Source: Saccharothrix sp. NRRL B-16314
GTDB lineage: Bacteria; Actinomycetota; Actinomycetes; Mycobacteriales; Pseudonocardiaceae
DNA: 64,000 nucleotides
Direction of reading: 5' to 3'
Assembly (NCBI RefSeq): GCF_000716595.1
Contig: NZ_JNXC01000005.1
Coordinates: 192,408-256,407, forward strand
The first letter of the stretch is position 1. Each line of letters begins with the position of its first letter. The translations under genes were made by a program, and so were the position numbers. Positions 47,577-58,545 of this stretch are shown one piece after another. The notes under the pieces are model-generated. The model searched no databases, was not told the origin of the DNA, and worked only from the letters and a program-made list of their open reading frames with translations.

Positions 47577-47700
47577 GCACAGCCCCCTTGGACAGCCGGT
47601 TCAAGGTTCATCCTAGGTTCGCTCCACGGCGTCCGATCAGGCTGTACCCACGACCGCGGATCGATGGAGTACCCGGTGGAGCCCCCACAGCTCCGCCGGT

Positions 47701-47997
47701 TTACGAGGGGTCGACGTCCCGGCCGGTAGCCCCCTGCCGGTTGGGGCGCCGCGTCTGTCCGAGCACGTCGGCCCGGCCCTTGAGCTGGTCACGCCCCTGG
47801 GACAAGGTGCACACCAGGTGGTCCAGCGCTTCTTCGCCGAGCACGAGGCTCACGCCGTTGGACACGCCGAGGACCTTGCTGCGCTCGCCGACGAAAACCT
47901 CGACTTGATCGTCCGACAGCAGGTCGACGCTCATCACGCAGGCCGGGGCGACCTCGATGTAGGTGTGGTTGTAGACGGAGTCGTCGCTGATGTGCAT
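47701..47997 (-). CDS. Small hypothetical protein, divergent from XRE/DUF397
   Basis: A 98-aa protein without a recognised domain. The centre DDQVEVFVGERSKVLGVSNGVSLVLGEEALDHLVCTL looks like a small beta-alpha fold; the C-terminus is basic and polar. ATG 47997. It faces the XRE gene across an 88-bp region containing direct repeats. It may be controlled by that regulator. Confidence 0.55.
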   Translation of the reverse strand: MHISDDSVYNHTYIEVAPACVMSVDLLSDDQVEVFVGERSKVLGVSNGVSLVLGEEALDHLVCTLSQGRDQLKGRADVLGQTRRPNRQGATGRDVDPS

Positions 47998-48014
47998 GAC
48001 CGCGACGCTAGAGA

Positions 48015-48061
48015 GATACGTCTACAGCCGGCTAGTACACGATCAGGTGATACGTTTACTG
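48015..48061. promoter_or_regulatory. Direct repeats in the XRE divergent promoter
   Basis: GATACGTCTACAG (48015-48027) and GATACGTTTACTG (48049-48061) are 34 bases apart. A partial third copy with CTACAG lies at 48073-48078. Candidate operator for the XRE regulator. Confidence 0.5.
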
Positions 48062-48085
48062 TCCTGATTTGGCTACAGTCTGATC

Positions 48086-48925
48086 ATGTTCGAATTGGCC
48101 GCGCCCTCGGCGCTCCAGTGGTTGATCGGTGTCGAACTCGCGCGGTACCGGAACGAGGCGGGCCTGTCGCTCACGGAACTGTCAGCTGCCTGCGGCATCG
48201 GGAAGCCCAAGCTCGGCCACATGGAAACCGGCCGGAGCACACAGTACCCGGGTGACATCCGCAAGATCCTCAGGGCCTGCGACGTCGAGCGCGAGAACAT
48301 CGACCGGCTGGTGCTGCTGAGCAGCCGCACCGACGACGCCTCGTGGGTGGGCCCGTGGACCGATGTCGTGTCGGACTGGCTGCGCACCATGGTCGGCCTG
48401 GAATCGTTGGCACAACGGGAGTTCGTCTTCGAGCCGATCGTGCTGCCGGGCCTCCTCCAGACCGAGGACTACTCGAGGGCCTTGACCAACGCTTCACCGA
48501 GGGTGAAGTCCGACTCGGCCGATCGCCTGGTCGAGTTTCGGATGCAGCGGGCGCGGTTGCTGCTCAAGGACGAGCCGCTGGAGCTGCACGCGGTGCTGAA
48601 TTCGCAGGCTCTGCGGCTGCGGGTCGGTGACCAGGACTTGATGAACGAGCAGTACCGACACCTCTTGAAGCTCGGCGCGCTGCCGAATGTCACCTTGCAG
48701 GTGGTGCAGCCCGAGGCAGGACCACACGCCGCGAACACCGGGCAGTTCGTGCTGCTCAACTTCGGCGACGCCCGACCGATCGCCTACATCGAGATTCAGG
48801 ATGCGGCCGTCTTCGTGGGCGACCCTGAACGGGTTCGGACCTATACGCTGAGTACGCAGAGCCTGGAGCGGGTCGCCCTGTCGCCGGTCGAGAGCGTGGC
48901 CCTGATCGAGTCCTTGATCACGTAG
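48086..48925 (+). CDS. XRE family regulator with DUF5753
   Basis: A 279-aa regulator of the widespread actinobacterial type. The N-terminal helix-turn-helix is LSLTELSAACGIGKPKLGHMETGR. The C-terminal DUF5753 domain includes FEPIVLPGLLQTEDYSRAL, LLNSQ-like AVLNSQALRLRVGD and HAANTGQFVLLNFG. It is paired with a DUF397 gene 10 bp downstream, the classic arrangement (as in BldB/AbaA- or WhiJ-type sets). Confidence 0.93.
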   Translation: MFELAAPSALQWLIGVELARYRNEAGLSLTELSAACGIGKPKLGHMETGRSTQYPGDIRKILRACDVERENIDRLVLLSSRTDDASWVGPWTDVVSDWLRTMVGLESLAQREFVFEPIVLPGLLQTEDYSRALTNASPRVKSDSADRLVEFRMQRARLLLKDEPLELHAVLNSQALRLRVGDQDLMNEQYRHLLKLGALPNVTLQVVQPEAGPHAANTGQFVLLNFGDARPIAYIEIQDAAVFVGDPERVRTYTLSTQSLERVALSPVESVALIESLIT

Positions 48926-48935
48926 GGAGTTCGCC

Positions 48936-49097
48936 GTGTGGCGTACCAGTAGCTACAGCGCAGACAACGGCAGTTGTGTCGCCGTCAAGTTCCCCGCGGC
49001 CGGTCCGGTCGCCGTTCGTGATTCGAAGAACCCCACCGGACCGCAGCTCGCCTTCCCGGCGAACGCCTGGGCCGGGTTCGTCAAGCGCGGCAAGTGA
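48936..49097 (+). CDS. DUF397 protein
   Basis: A short gene of 53 aa: VWRTSSYSADNGSCVAVKF at the start, then GPVAVRDSKNPTGPQLAFPANAWAGFV, the complete DUF397 pattern. GTG 48936 follows a GGGAG site after the XRE stop. DUF397 proteins act with the adjacent XRE regulator in developmental control of Streptomyces (WhiJ-like systems). Confidence 0.93.
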   Translation: MWRTSSYSADNGSCVAVKFPAAGPVAVRDSKNPTGPQLAFPANAWAGFVKRGK

Positions 49098-49098
49098 A

Positions 49099-49132
49099 AA
49101 ACGGGCCGGAGCGTCTGCGCCCCGGCCCGTTT
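49099..49132. terminator. Bidirectional terminator between DUF397 and geosmin synthase
   Basis: AAACGGGCCGG pairs with CCGGCCCGTTT across a 12-nt loop, with A and T runs on the outside of the stem. It serves both convergent genes. Confidence 0.88.
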
Positions 49133-49145
49133 CACCAGCTGGTGG

Positions 49146-51473
<2,328 letters not shown>

Positions 51474-51552
51474 TTACTGCTGTCGGTGCCCGCCGTACTG
51501 CGGGGACCCGTGCGGTGCGGTGAAACCTCCACGAAAGCGGCACACTGGAGAA

Positions 51553-52011
51553 GTGCCCCGCCTGGAGCCGTTCGACGTGGACTTCTTCGACTCGGCACCG
51601 CAGCGCCACAGCTACGTGCTGGACCTGCCGGTGTCACCCGAACGTGTGTGGCGTGGCCTGACCGCGTCCAACCCGCTGTGGTGGTGCCGCCTGCTGTCGT
51701 CGGCCGAGTACACGTCGCCCCGCCCGTTCGGCGTAGGCACGACCCGGAAGACGGCGGTGCTGGGCGTGCTGCGACTGCGCGAGGTGTTCTTCCGGTGGGA
51801 GGAGGGGCGGCGGCAGTCGTTCCGGGCGGAGCGGGCCAACCTGCCGGTGTTCCGCCGGTTCGGGGAGGACTACCTGGTGGAACGGGTGGGCGCGGGGTGC
51901 CGGCTCACCTGGACGTTCGCGTACGAGCCCGCGTTGAAGTTCGGCGGCGGGATCAACACGACGGTGTTCTCGTCGCTGGTCTCCGACACCCGGCGGCACT
52001 TCGGTGGCTGA
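51553..52011 (+). CDS. SRPBCC-family protein
   Basis: A 152-aa START/polyketide-cyclase-fold protein. YVLDLPVSPERVWRGL starts the domain and CRLTWTFAYEP fits its late strands. It may bind a hydrophobic ligand. GTG 51553 lies 5 bases after a GGAGA site; a longer upstream frame overlaps the geosmin promoter. It is divergent from geoA with 205 bp between; a link to geosmin is not shown. Confidence 0.75.
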   Translation: MPRLEPFDVDFFDSAPQRHSYVLDLPVSPERVWRGLTASNPLWWCRLLSSAEYTSPRPFGVGTTRKTAVLGVLRLREVFFRWEEGRRQSFRAERANLPVFRRFGEDYLVERVGAGCRLTWTFAYEPALKFGGGINTTVFSSLVSDTRRHFGG

Positions 52012-52087
52012 ACCGCAGCGAGCGCCGGCGTTACGACAAACGCCCGCAAAGTGCGGTAGCTCACGCCCATACGGGTGAATTGATTCC

Positions 52088-52106
52088 TTAGGTTAGGCTC
52101 CCCTCA
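52088..52106 (+). promoter_or_regulatory. IdeR/DmdR-like iron box overlapping the ABC operon start
   Basis: TTAGGTTAGGCTCCCCTCA matches 16 of 19 positions of the IdeR/DmdR consensus. It ends on the first base of ATG 52106. Binding there would block transcription of the siderophore importer when iron is plentiful. Confidence 0.75.
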
Positions 52107-52924
52107 TGTCCAAGGGAGACGCGCTGCTCGCCGGTGAAGAGCTGGTCTTGGCGCACCACGACCACGCGGTGGTGCACGGCGTCTCGCTCGGGCTGCGCGC
52201 GGGGACCGTGACGGCGCTCGTCGGGCCCAACGGGTCCGGCAAGTCGACCGTGCTCCGGTCGCTGGCGCGCCTGCACCGGCCCAGCACGGGTCAGGTGCGG
52301 CTGGGCGAGCGCCCGGTGTGGGGGCACTCCGCGCTGTCCGGCAAGGAGTTCGCCCGCAACGTCACCCTGCTCACCCAGCAGCGGCCGACGCCGTCCGGCG
52401 TGTCGGTGCGCGACGTCGTCTCCTACGGCCGGTACCCGTACCGGACGGGGTGGCGCGGCGTGGACGTGGACGGCAACGCCGCCATCACCCGCGCCATGGA
52501 GCTGACCGGCGTCACCGCGATGGCCGGCCGCGGCGTGGACGAGCTGTCCGGCGGCGAGTTGCAGCGCGTCTGGCTGGCGTCGTGCCTGGCGCAGCAGACC
52601 TCCGTGCTGCTGCTGGACGAGCCCACCAACCACCTCGACCTGCGCTACCAGGTCGAGGTCCTGGACGTGGTGCGCGACCTGGCGAACGACCACGACGTGG
52701 CGGTCGGCGTCGTGCTGCACGACCTCGACCACGCGGCGATCATCGCCGACGAGGTCGTGCTGCTGGCCGAGGGACGGGTCGTCGCCGCGGGCGGGGTCCG
52801 CGACGTCCTCACCGCCGCACACCTGACCCACGCCTACGGCGTCACGGTGCACGTCGCCGACGACCCCGTGACCGGCGCGATCCACTGCCGCCCCCTCGGC
52901 CGGCACACCCCCCGCCCGGTCTGA
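52106..52924 (+). CDS. Iron-siderophore ABC transporter ATP-binding protein
   Basis: A 272-aa FecE/FepC-type ATPase. Walker A is GPNGSGKS (40-47), the signature is LSGGELQRVWLA and Walker B is VLLLDEPTNHLDL. It powers import by the permease two genes later. ATG 52106 has no Shine-Dalgarno in reach because the iron box abuts it, so the transcript may be leaderless. No in-frame later start with a better site is evident. Confidence 0.93.
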   Translation: MSKGDALLAGEELVLAHHDHAVVHGVSLGLRAGTVTALVGPNGSGKSTVLRSLARLHRPSTGQVRLGERPVWGHSALSGKEFARNVTLLTQQRPTPSGVSVRDVVSYGRYPYRTGWRGVDVDGNAAITRAMELTGVTAMAGRGVDELSGGELQRVWLASCLAQQTSVLLLDEPTNHLDLRYQVEVLDVVRDLANDHDVAVGVVLHDLDHAAIIADEVVLLAEGRVVAAGGVRDVLTAAHLTHAYGVTVHVADDPVTGAIHCRPLGRHTPRPV

Positions 52925-52951
52925 CACCCCCTGAGCTGAGAGGTTCGAGCG

Positions 52952-53917
52952 ATGCGCCTGTTGACCCCTGCCCTGATCGCGGCGGCCGTGCTGCTGTCCG
53001 CCTGCGGCACCACCGAGACGCCGACGACCACCCCGAGCGAGTCCGCCGGCGGCCCGGTCAAGGTGACCGACTCCCGCGGCAAGGCCGTCGAGCTGAAGGC
53101 GCCCGCCCAGCGGGTCGTCACGCTGGAGTGGGCCGAGACCGAGGTCGTCGCCTCCCTGGGTGTCATGCCCGTGGGTGTCGCGGACGCCGCCGGCTACAAG
53201 ACGTGGGACGCGACCGTACCGCTCGCCGCCGACGTGAAGGACGTGGGCAAGCGCAACGAGCCCAGCGTCGACGCGATCGTCGCGCTCGACCCCGACGTGG
53301 TGATCATCGCCGAGGGCCGGGACGAGACCCTGGTCGGGCAGCTGGAGAAGTACGTCCCCGTCGTGGTCACCAAGGCCAGCGACGCCTCGCGCAACCTCGA
53401 CCGGCTGCGCGAGGACGTGAAGATCATCGCGCAGACGATCGGCAAGTCCGCGGAGGGCGACAAGCTGCTGTCCGAGATGGACACCGCGCTGGCCGACGGC
53501 AAGAAGGCGATCGAGGCGAAGAACGCGGCCGGCACGCCGTTCCTGATGGCCGACGGCTGGCTGGAGGGCAGCACCGTCAACATCCGCCCGTTCGGCAAGG
53601 GCTCGCTGGTCTCCGACACGGCCGAGGCGCTGGGCCTGAAGAACGCGTGGACCGGTGAGGCCGACGCGAAGTGGGGCCTCGGCGCGACCGACGTCGAGGG
53701 CCTGACCTCGATCACCGACCCGAAGACCGTGCTGTTCTACAGCGCTTCCGAGGACGACGTGTTCACCACCGGCCTGGCGCAGAACCCGGTGTGGCAGCGG
53801 CTGCCGTTCGTGGTCTCCAAGAACGTCGTCAAGCTGGAGCCCGGCACGTGGACGTTCGGCGGCCCGAAGTCCGTCGTCACCGTCGCCGAGCAGTTCGTGA
53901 AGGCCGTCACCGCCTGA
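52952..53917 (+). CDS. Iron-siderophore substrate-binding lipoprotein
   Basis: A 321-aa lipoprotein with signal MRLLTPALIAAAVLLSAC (lipobox LSAC, Cys about 18) and the FepB/FecB-type domain: RVVTLEWAETEVVASLGV, PSVDAIVALDPDVVIIAEG and FGGPKSVVTVAEQFV. It captures ferric siderophore at the membrane surface and delivers it to the permease. The stop overlaps the permease start (TGATG). Confidence 0.92.
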   Translation: MRLLTPALIAAAVLLSACGTTETPTTTPSESAGGPVKVTDSRGKAVELKAPAQRVVTLEWAETEVVASLGVMPVGVADAAGYKTWDATVPLAADVKDVGKRNEPSVDAIVALDPDVVIIAEGRDETLVGQLEKYVPVVVTKASDASRNLDRLREDVKIIAQTIGKSAEGDKLLSEMDTALADGKKAIEAKNAAGTPFLMADGWLEGSTVNIRPFGKGSLVSDTAEALGLKNAWTGEADAKWGLGATDVEGLTSITDPKTVLFYSASEDDVFTTGLAQNPVWQRLPFVVSKNVVKLEPGTWTFGGPKSVVTVAEQFVKAVTA

Positions 53918-55947
53918 TGCGCACCGCCGCCGTGACGGCGGGGATCGTGGCGGCCATCGCCGTGCTCTCCGCCGTCCACCTCACCCAGGGCACCGCGTCG
54001 ACCGGTGTGCTCGACGTGCTCAAGGCCCTGGTGGGCGACGGCGACGCGCAGACCCTCGCCGTGCTGGAGGGTTCGCGCGTGCCGCGCCTGCTGGCCGCGC
54101 TGCTCATCGGTGTCGCGCTGGGCGTCGCCGGCGCCGGGATGCAGTCGGTAGCGCGCAACCCCCTGGCGTCACCGGACACGCTCGCGGTGAACGCGGGCTC
54201 GCACCTCGCCGTGGTCTCGATCGCGGCGTTCGGGTTGAGCCTGCCGACGTTGCCCGCGGGTGCGGCGGCGTTCGTGGGCGGGTTGGCGGCGGCGGTCGTC
54301 GTGCTCGGGTTGTCCGGCGGCGGTTCGGCCAGCCCTCGGCTGGTGCTCGTCGGGTCGGCGGTCGCGTTGACGTTGCAGTCGGCGACCACCCTGCTGCTGC
54401 TGATGTTCGAAGAAGAGACGAACGGGCTGTTCGGGTGGGGCAGCGGCTCGTTGACGGTGAGCGACCTGAACGCGACCGCGCAGATGACGCCGGTCGTGGT
54501 GGTCGCGGTGGCGGGGCTGATCGTGATGGGTCGGTCGCTGGACGTCCTGGCCCTGGGTGACGACAGCGCGACCGTGCTCGGGTTGAAGGTGCGGCGCACG
54601 CGGGTCGGCGCGGTGCTGCTGACCGTGGCGCTGACGGCGGCGTCGGTGACGGTGGCCGGGCCGGTCGGGTTCGTCGGGCTGAGCGCGCCGGTGATCACGC
54701 GGCTGCTGGTGCCGCTCGTGCCGGGGTTGGGCCGGCACCGGGTGCTGCTGCCGGTGTCGGGGCTGGTCGGTGTGCTGATCGTGCTGGGCGCGGACGTGGT
54801 GCTGCGCGCGGTGATGGGTTCGGCGGCGGCGATCCGGGTGCCGACCGGTGTCACCACGACGATCCTCGGCGCGGTGGTGCTGATCTGGCTGGCGCGGCGC
54901 GGGCGGTCGAGCGGCACGCCTCGGCAGGCGCCGGCCGGTCGGGTCGGTGTGGCCGGGTCGCCCCGGCGGTTCGCGGTGATCGCGGCGGTGCTGGTCCTGC
55001 TGGTGGTCGCGGCGCCGGTCGTGGGGCTGATGCTCGGTGACCGGCTGGTGCTGCTGGGCGATCTGGCGAACTGGCTGGCCGGGCGTTCCGGCACGGCGTT
55101 GACGTTCGTGGTCGACCAGCGGCTCCCGCGGGTGCTGGCGGCGTTGGTGGCCGGTGCCGCGTTGGCGGTGGCCGGGTGCGGCATCCAGTCGGTGAGCCGG
55201 AACCCGTTGGCGGAGCCGGGTCTGCTCGGCATCACGGCGGGCGCGGGGCTCGGTGCGATCAGCTTGATCACGGTCGTGCCGATGGCCGGGGCGTGGCACA
55301 TCGCCGGTGCGGCGGGTGCCGGCGCGGTGGTGGCGTTCGCGCTGGTCTACGGGCTGGCGTGGCGATCGGGTTTGGACTCGGACCGGCTGGTCGTCATCGG
55401 CATCGCGATGTGGTCCGGCGGGATGGCGCTGATCACGCTGCTGATCGTGACGTCCGATCCGTGGAACACGGCGAAGGCGTTGACCTGGCTGTCCGGGTCC
55501 ACGTACGGGCGGACGTCCGAGCAGGTGCTGCCGACGGTGCTCGCGCTGGTGCTGTTGACGCCGTTGCTGTGGGCCCGGCACCGCGAGCTGGACCTGCACA
55601 GCCTGGACGAGGACACACCGCGGGTGCTGGGGATGCGGGTGGAGCGGTCGCGGCTGGTGATCCTGGCGGCGGCGGGCGTGCTGGCGGCCACCGCCGTGTC
55701 GGCCATCGGGGTGGTGGCGTTCGTCGGGTTGGTCGCGCCGCACCTGGCGCGGTCGCTGGTCGGTGGGCGGCACGCGCGCGTGGTCCCGGTCGCGGCGGCG
55801 TTGGGCGCGGTGCTGGTGTCCGTCGCGGACACGGTGGGGCGGACCGTGATCGCGCCGGCGCAGGTGCCCGCCGGGTTGGTGATCTCGTTGATCGGCACGC
55901 CGTACTTCGTGCTGGTGCTGTGGCGGACGCGGGAGATGCGCACCTGA
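53917..55947 (+). CDS. Fused double FecCD-type siderophore permease
   Basis: A 676-aa permease with two FecCD domains in one chain (about 1-330 and 345-676), the layout of FhuB. Repeat marks appear in each half: GVAGAGMQSVARNPLASPDTL and AVAGCGIQSVSRNPLAEPGLL (AGxxxQxxxRNPLA). GPVGFVGLSAPVI and GVVAFVGLVAPHL also recur. About 18-20 helices. It completes the operon with one ATPase and one binding protein. Confidence 0.93.
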   Translation: MRTAAVTAGIVAAIAVLSAVHLTQGTASTGVLDVLKALVGDGDAQTLAVLEGSRVPRLLAALLIGVALGVAGAGMQSVARNPLASPDTLAVNAGSHLAVVSIAAFGLSLPTLPAGAAAFVGGLAAAVVVLGLSGGGSASPRLVLVGSAVALTLQSATTLLLLMFEEETNGLFGWGSGSLTVSDLNATAQMTPVVVVAVAGLIVMGRSLDVLALGDDSATVLGLKVRRTRVGAVLLTVALTAASVTVAGPVGFVGLSAPVITRLLVPLVPGLGRHRVLLPVSGLVGVLIVLGADVVLRAVMGSAAAIRVPTGVTTTILGAVVLIWLARRGRSSGTPRQAPAGRVGVAGSPRRFAVIAAVLVLLVVAAPVVGLMLGDRLVLLGDLANWLAGRSGTALTFVVDQRLPRVLAALVAGAALAVAGCGIQSVSRNPLAEPGLLGITAGAGLGAISLITVVPMAGAWHIAGAAGAGAVVAFALVYGLAWRSGLDSDRLVVIGIAMWSGGMALITLLIVTSDPWNTAKALTWLSGSTYGRTSEQVLPTVLALVLLTPLLWARHRELDLHSLDEDTPRVLGMRVERSRLVILAAAGVLAATAVSAIGVVAFVGLVAPHLARSLVGGRHARVVPVAAALGAVLVSVADTVGRTVIAPAQVPAGLVISLIGTPYFVLVLWRTREMRT

Positions 55948-55996
55948 GCCGAAATCTCCAAGACCAGCGGGGACGCGTCCGGGCACAGTCGTGGCC

Positions 55997-56842
55997 ATGA
56001 TCCTGATCACCGGGGCGACCGGCACCATCGGCAGCGAAGTCCTGCGGCTCCTGGTCGAACGGGGTGAGCGGGTGCGGGCCGTGAGCCGTTCACCCGAGCG
56101 GCTGCCGCCGGGCCTCGACGTCGTCCGCGCCGACTTCGACGACTCCGGCACGCTGCGGCTCGCCATGCCGGGCGTGAAGGCGTTGTTCCTGCTCACAGCA
56201 CCCGCCAAGCCCACCCCGGACCACGACCTGGCGGTGCTCGACGCGGCGGCGCGGACGGGCGTGGGCAAGGTGGTGAAGCTGTCCGCGATCGGCACCGGGG
56301 AGACCATCGGCGACCGCACCGTCGGCGCGTGGCACCTCGTGGCGGAACGGGCCGTGCGCGACAGCGGACTGGCGTGGACCGTGCTGCGGCCGTCCGGCTT
56401 CGCGTCGAACCTCCTGGCGTTCGCGCGGCCGATCGCGGCCGGCGCACCGGTGCCGAACCTGACCGGCGACGCGCGGCAGGGCGTCGTGGACCCCCGTGAC
56501 GTGGCGGCGGTGGCGGTGGAAGCGCTCACCGCGTCCGTCCACGACGGACGGACGTACGCGTTGACCGGTCCGGAGCCGCTGAGCGTCCCCGACCAGGCCG
56601 CGATCCTGGCGTCCGCGCTGGGCCGGCCCGTCGGGACCGTGGACGTGCCCGTGGACGCCGCACGGGCCGACATGGTCGGTCGCGGCCTCGACGCGTCGGC
56701 GGTCGACGCCATGCTCACCGGGGTGGAGTGGGCGCGGGCCGGGCACAACGCCGTGGTCACCGGCGACGTCGAGGAGGTCCTCGGCCGCCCGGCGACGAGC
56801 TTCGCCACCTGGGCGCGCGACCACCTGGCCGCGTTCCGCTGA
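55997..56842 (+). CDS. NmrA-like NAD(P)-binding protein
   Basis: A 281-283-aa atypical short-chain dehydrogenase. ILITGATGTIGSEVLRLL is the glycine-rich NAD(P) loop. SAIGTGE and WTVLRPSGFASN follow the NmrA/NAD(P)H-azoreductase-like pattern. ATG 55997 or GTG 55991 may serve as start. It ends 3 bases from the convergent sulfatase-fold gene. Substrate unknown. Confidence 0.85.
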   Translation: MILITGATGTIGSEVLRLLVERGERVRAVSRSPERLPPGLDVVRADFDDSGTLRLAMPGVKALFLLTAPAKPTPDHDLAVLDAAARTGVGKVVKLSAIGTGETIGDRTVGAWHLVAERAVRDSGLAWTVLRPSGFASNLLAFARPIAAGAPVPNLTGDARQGVVDPRDVAAVAVEALTASVHDGRTYALTGPEPLSVPDQAAILASALGRPVGTVDVPVDAARADMVGRGLDASAVDAMLTGVEWARAGHNAVVTGDVEEVLGRPATSFATWARDHLAAFR

Positions 56843-56845
56843 GGG

Positions 56846-58462
56846 CTACCGGAACGCGGTCAGGAACTGGTCGCGGAAGGTGTCCATCGGGCGGACCGGC
56901 GCCTGCGGGCCCGGCTTGAGGCCGTCGGTCCAGGCCCAGTCGGCGGTCCGGTCCAGCACGGCCGGGTCGCGCGTCACGATGGTGATCGGCACGTCCCGGC
57001 TCGCGCCGATGCCCGTGACGAACGGCGCGGGCTGGTGGTCGCCGAGGAACACCAGCACGAGGTCGTCGTCGCCGTAGGTCTCGACGTACGACACGAGGGT
57101 GTTCAGCGAGTACTCGACGGACCGCGCGTAGTCGGCCCGCACCGACGCGGGCTCCCGGCCGAACATGTCCTCCGCCGGCGCCTCACCCGACGGCATCGCG
57201 TGGTAGACGGAGCCGTCGCCGACGTCGTCCCAGCCGACCGGTGCCGGGAAGGGCGACCACGGCGCGTGGCTGGACAGCAGCGGGATCGCCGCCATCACGG
57301 GCGCGTGCTCCCCGGCCCGCTCGGCCTGCTGGAACCGCGACAACGTGAACTGGTCGGGCATGGTCGCGTAGCCGAAGCGCGGCCCCCGGTAGCCGAGGTC
57401 GCCGGACGCGTAGACCCGGTCGTAGCCGAAGACCTCGCCTTCCGGCCAGTCCTCGGTGATGCCGGGCATGACGCCGACCGAGCGCCAGCCCGCACGCCGG
57501 AACGCGCCGCCCAACGTCAGCCGGTCGCCGGAGACGAGCGCGCGGTACCGCTGCTGGTTGTCGACCCACAGCCCGGACAGCAGGGTGGCCTGGGCGAGCC
57601 AGCTGCCGCCGCCCGCCGTCGGCGAGGTGAGGAACGCGCTGCGCGAGGCGTACCCGGCGTCGGCCAGCCGACGGGTTCCCGCGTCCAGCACCGCGCCGAC
57701 GTGCGGCGCGATCTCCGGGTCCTCCACCGCGTCGCGCCCGTAGCTCTCCACGAACGCCAGCACGACGTCCTTGCCGCGCAACGCCGTCAGCAGCTCCTCC
57801 CCCGCCGCGTCGCGGAACGCGTCCACCGCCTCCGCGAACCGCTCCTGGTCGCGCAGACCGACGCGCACCTGGCGCGCGTGGTCGTAGACGAACTCGGCGG
57901 TGCTGTGCGACGCGATCGGCACGCCGGGCGCGAGGTGCAGACCCGGCGCGGCGCACGTGATCCACACGACCGCCAGCACCGCGACCGCACGCGTCACGGA
58001 CAGCCGGTGGCGGTCCACCACCCCGGTCAGCCGCACGACGGACCGCGTCACCAGGAACAGCACCGCCGCCGTCAGCAGCACGGCCGCCGCCACCACCGCG
58101 ACCGCCGCGAACCACCCCGCCGTCACGTCCACGTAGCCCACCGCCGGACCCAGCAGCGGCCAGTCGAGCACCAGGTCGAACGGCCGGTGCAGCACCGCCT
58201 CGAACCCGATGTCCATGGCCTTCACCACGAGCACCACGCCGAGCGCCACCCCGCCGATCACCGCCGCGACCCGCCGCGCCCGCACCGGCAGCACGAGCAC
58301 CGACACCAGGCCGAGCAGCCCTTCCACCGGGAGGCGGAGGAACGCGGCCACCGTGAACCGGTCGAAGTCGCTGGGCACCACCAGGGCGAACGCGACGAGC
58401 GCGGACGCCAGGGCGGTCACCGCGACCCGACGGCCACGGTGGTCGACGACAGGCTCCGTCAT
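56846..58462 (-). CDS. Membrane sulfatase-fold (LTA-synthase-like) protein
   Basis: A 538-aa protein with about five N-terminal helices (residues ~15-170) and an extracytoplasmic alkaline-phosphatase-superfamily domain. VVLAFVESYGRDAVED opens the domain and SPTAGGGSWLAQATLLSG follows, with a Thr/Ser nucleophile position. SHAPWSPFP and VLVFLGDHQPAPFV (GDH metal site) are also seen. It may move a phospho-head group from a lipid to a glycan or protein. Start ATG 58462. It heads the cluster with a CDP-alcohol phosphotransferase. Confidence 0.8.
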   Translation of the reverse strand: MTEPVVDHRGRRVAVTALASALVAFALVVPSDFDRFTVAAFLRLPVEGLLGLVSVLVLPVRARRVAAVIGGVALGVVLVVKAMDIGFEAVLHRPFDLVLDWPLLGPAVGYVDVTAGWFAAVAVVAAAVLLTAAVLFLVTRSVVRLTGVVDRHRLSVTRAVAVLAVVWITCAAPGLHLAPGVPIASHSTAEFVYDHARQVRVGLRDQERFAEAVDAFRDAAGEELLTALRGKDVVLAFVESYGRDAVEDPEIAPHVGAVLDAGTRRLADAGYASRSAFLTSPTAGGGSWLAQATLLSGLWVDNQQRYRALVSGDRLTLGGAFRRAGWRSVGVMPGITEDWPEGEVFGYDRVYASGDLGYRGPRFGYATMPDQFTLSRFQQAERAGEHAPVMAAIPLLSSHAPWSPFPAPVGWDDVGDGSVYHAMPSGEAPAEDMFGREPASVRADYARSVEYSLNTLVSYVETYGDDDLVLVFLGDHQPAPFVTGIGASRDVPITIVTRDPAVLDRTADWAWTDGLKPGPQAPVRPMDTFRDQFLTAFR

Positions 58463-58545
58463 ACCGTCCTCCGCGCTCGTCCACGTCCTGCCGGGTAGAA
58501 CGCGTGATCGGCGGTCCGCGGTTCAAGCCTCGGTACGGTGGGTGC

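Noticed and set aside
58501..58545. tRNA-like GGTTCAAGCCTC motif
   Set aside because: No acceptor, D or anticodon stems could be drawn around it; it lies in the RibD promoter region.
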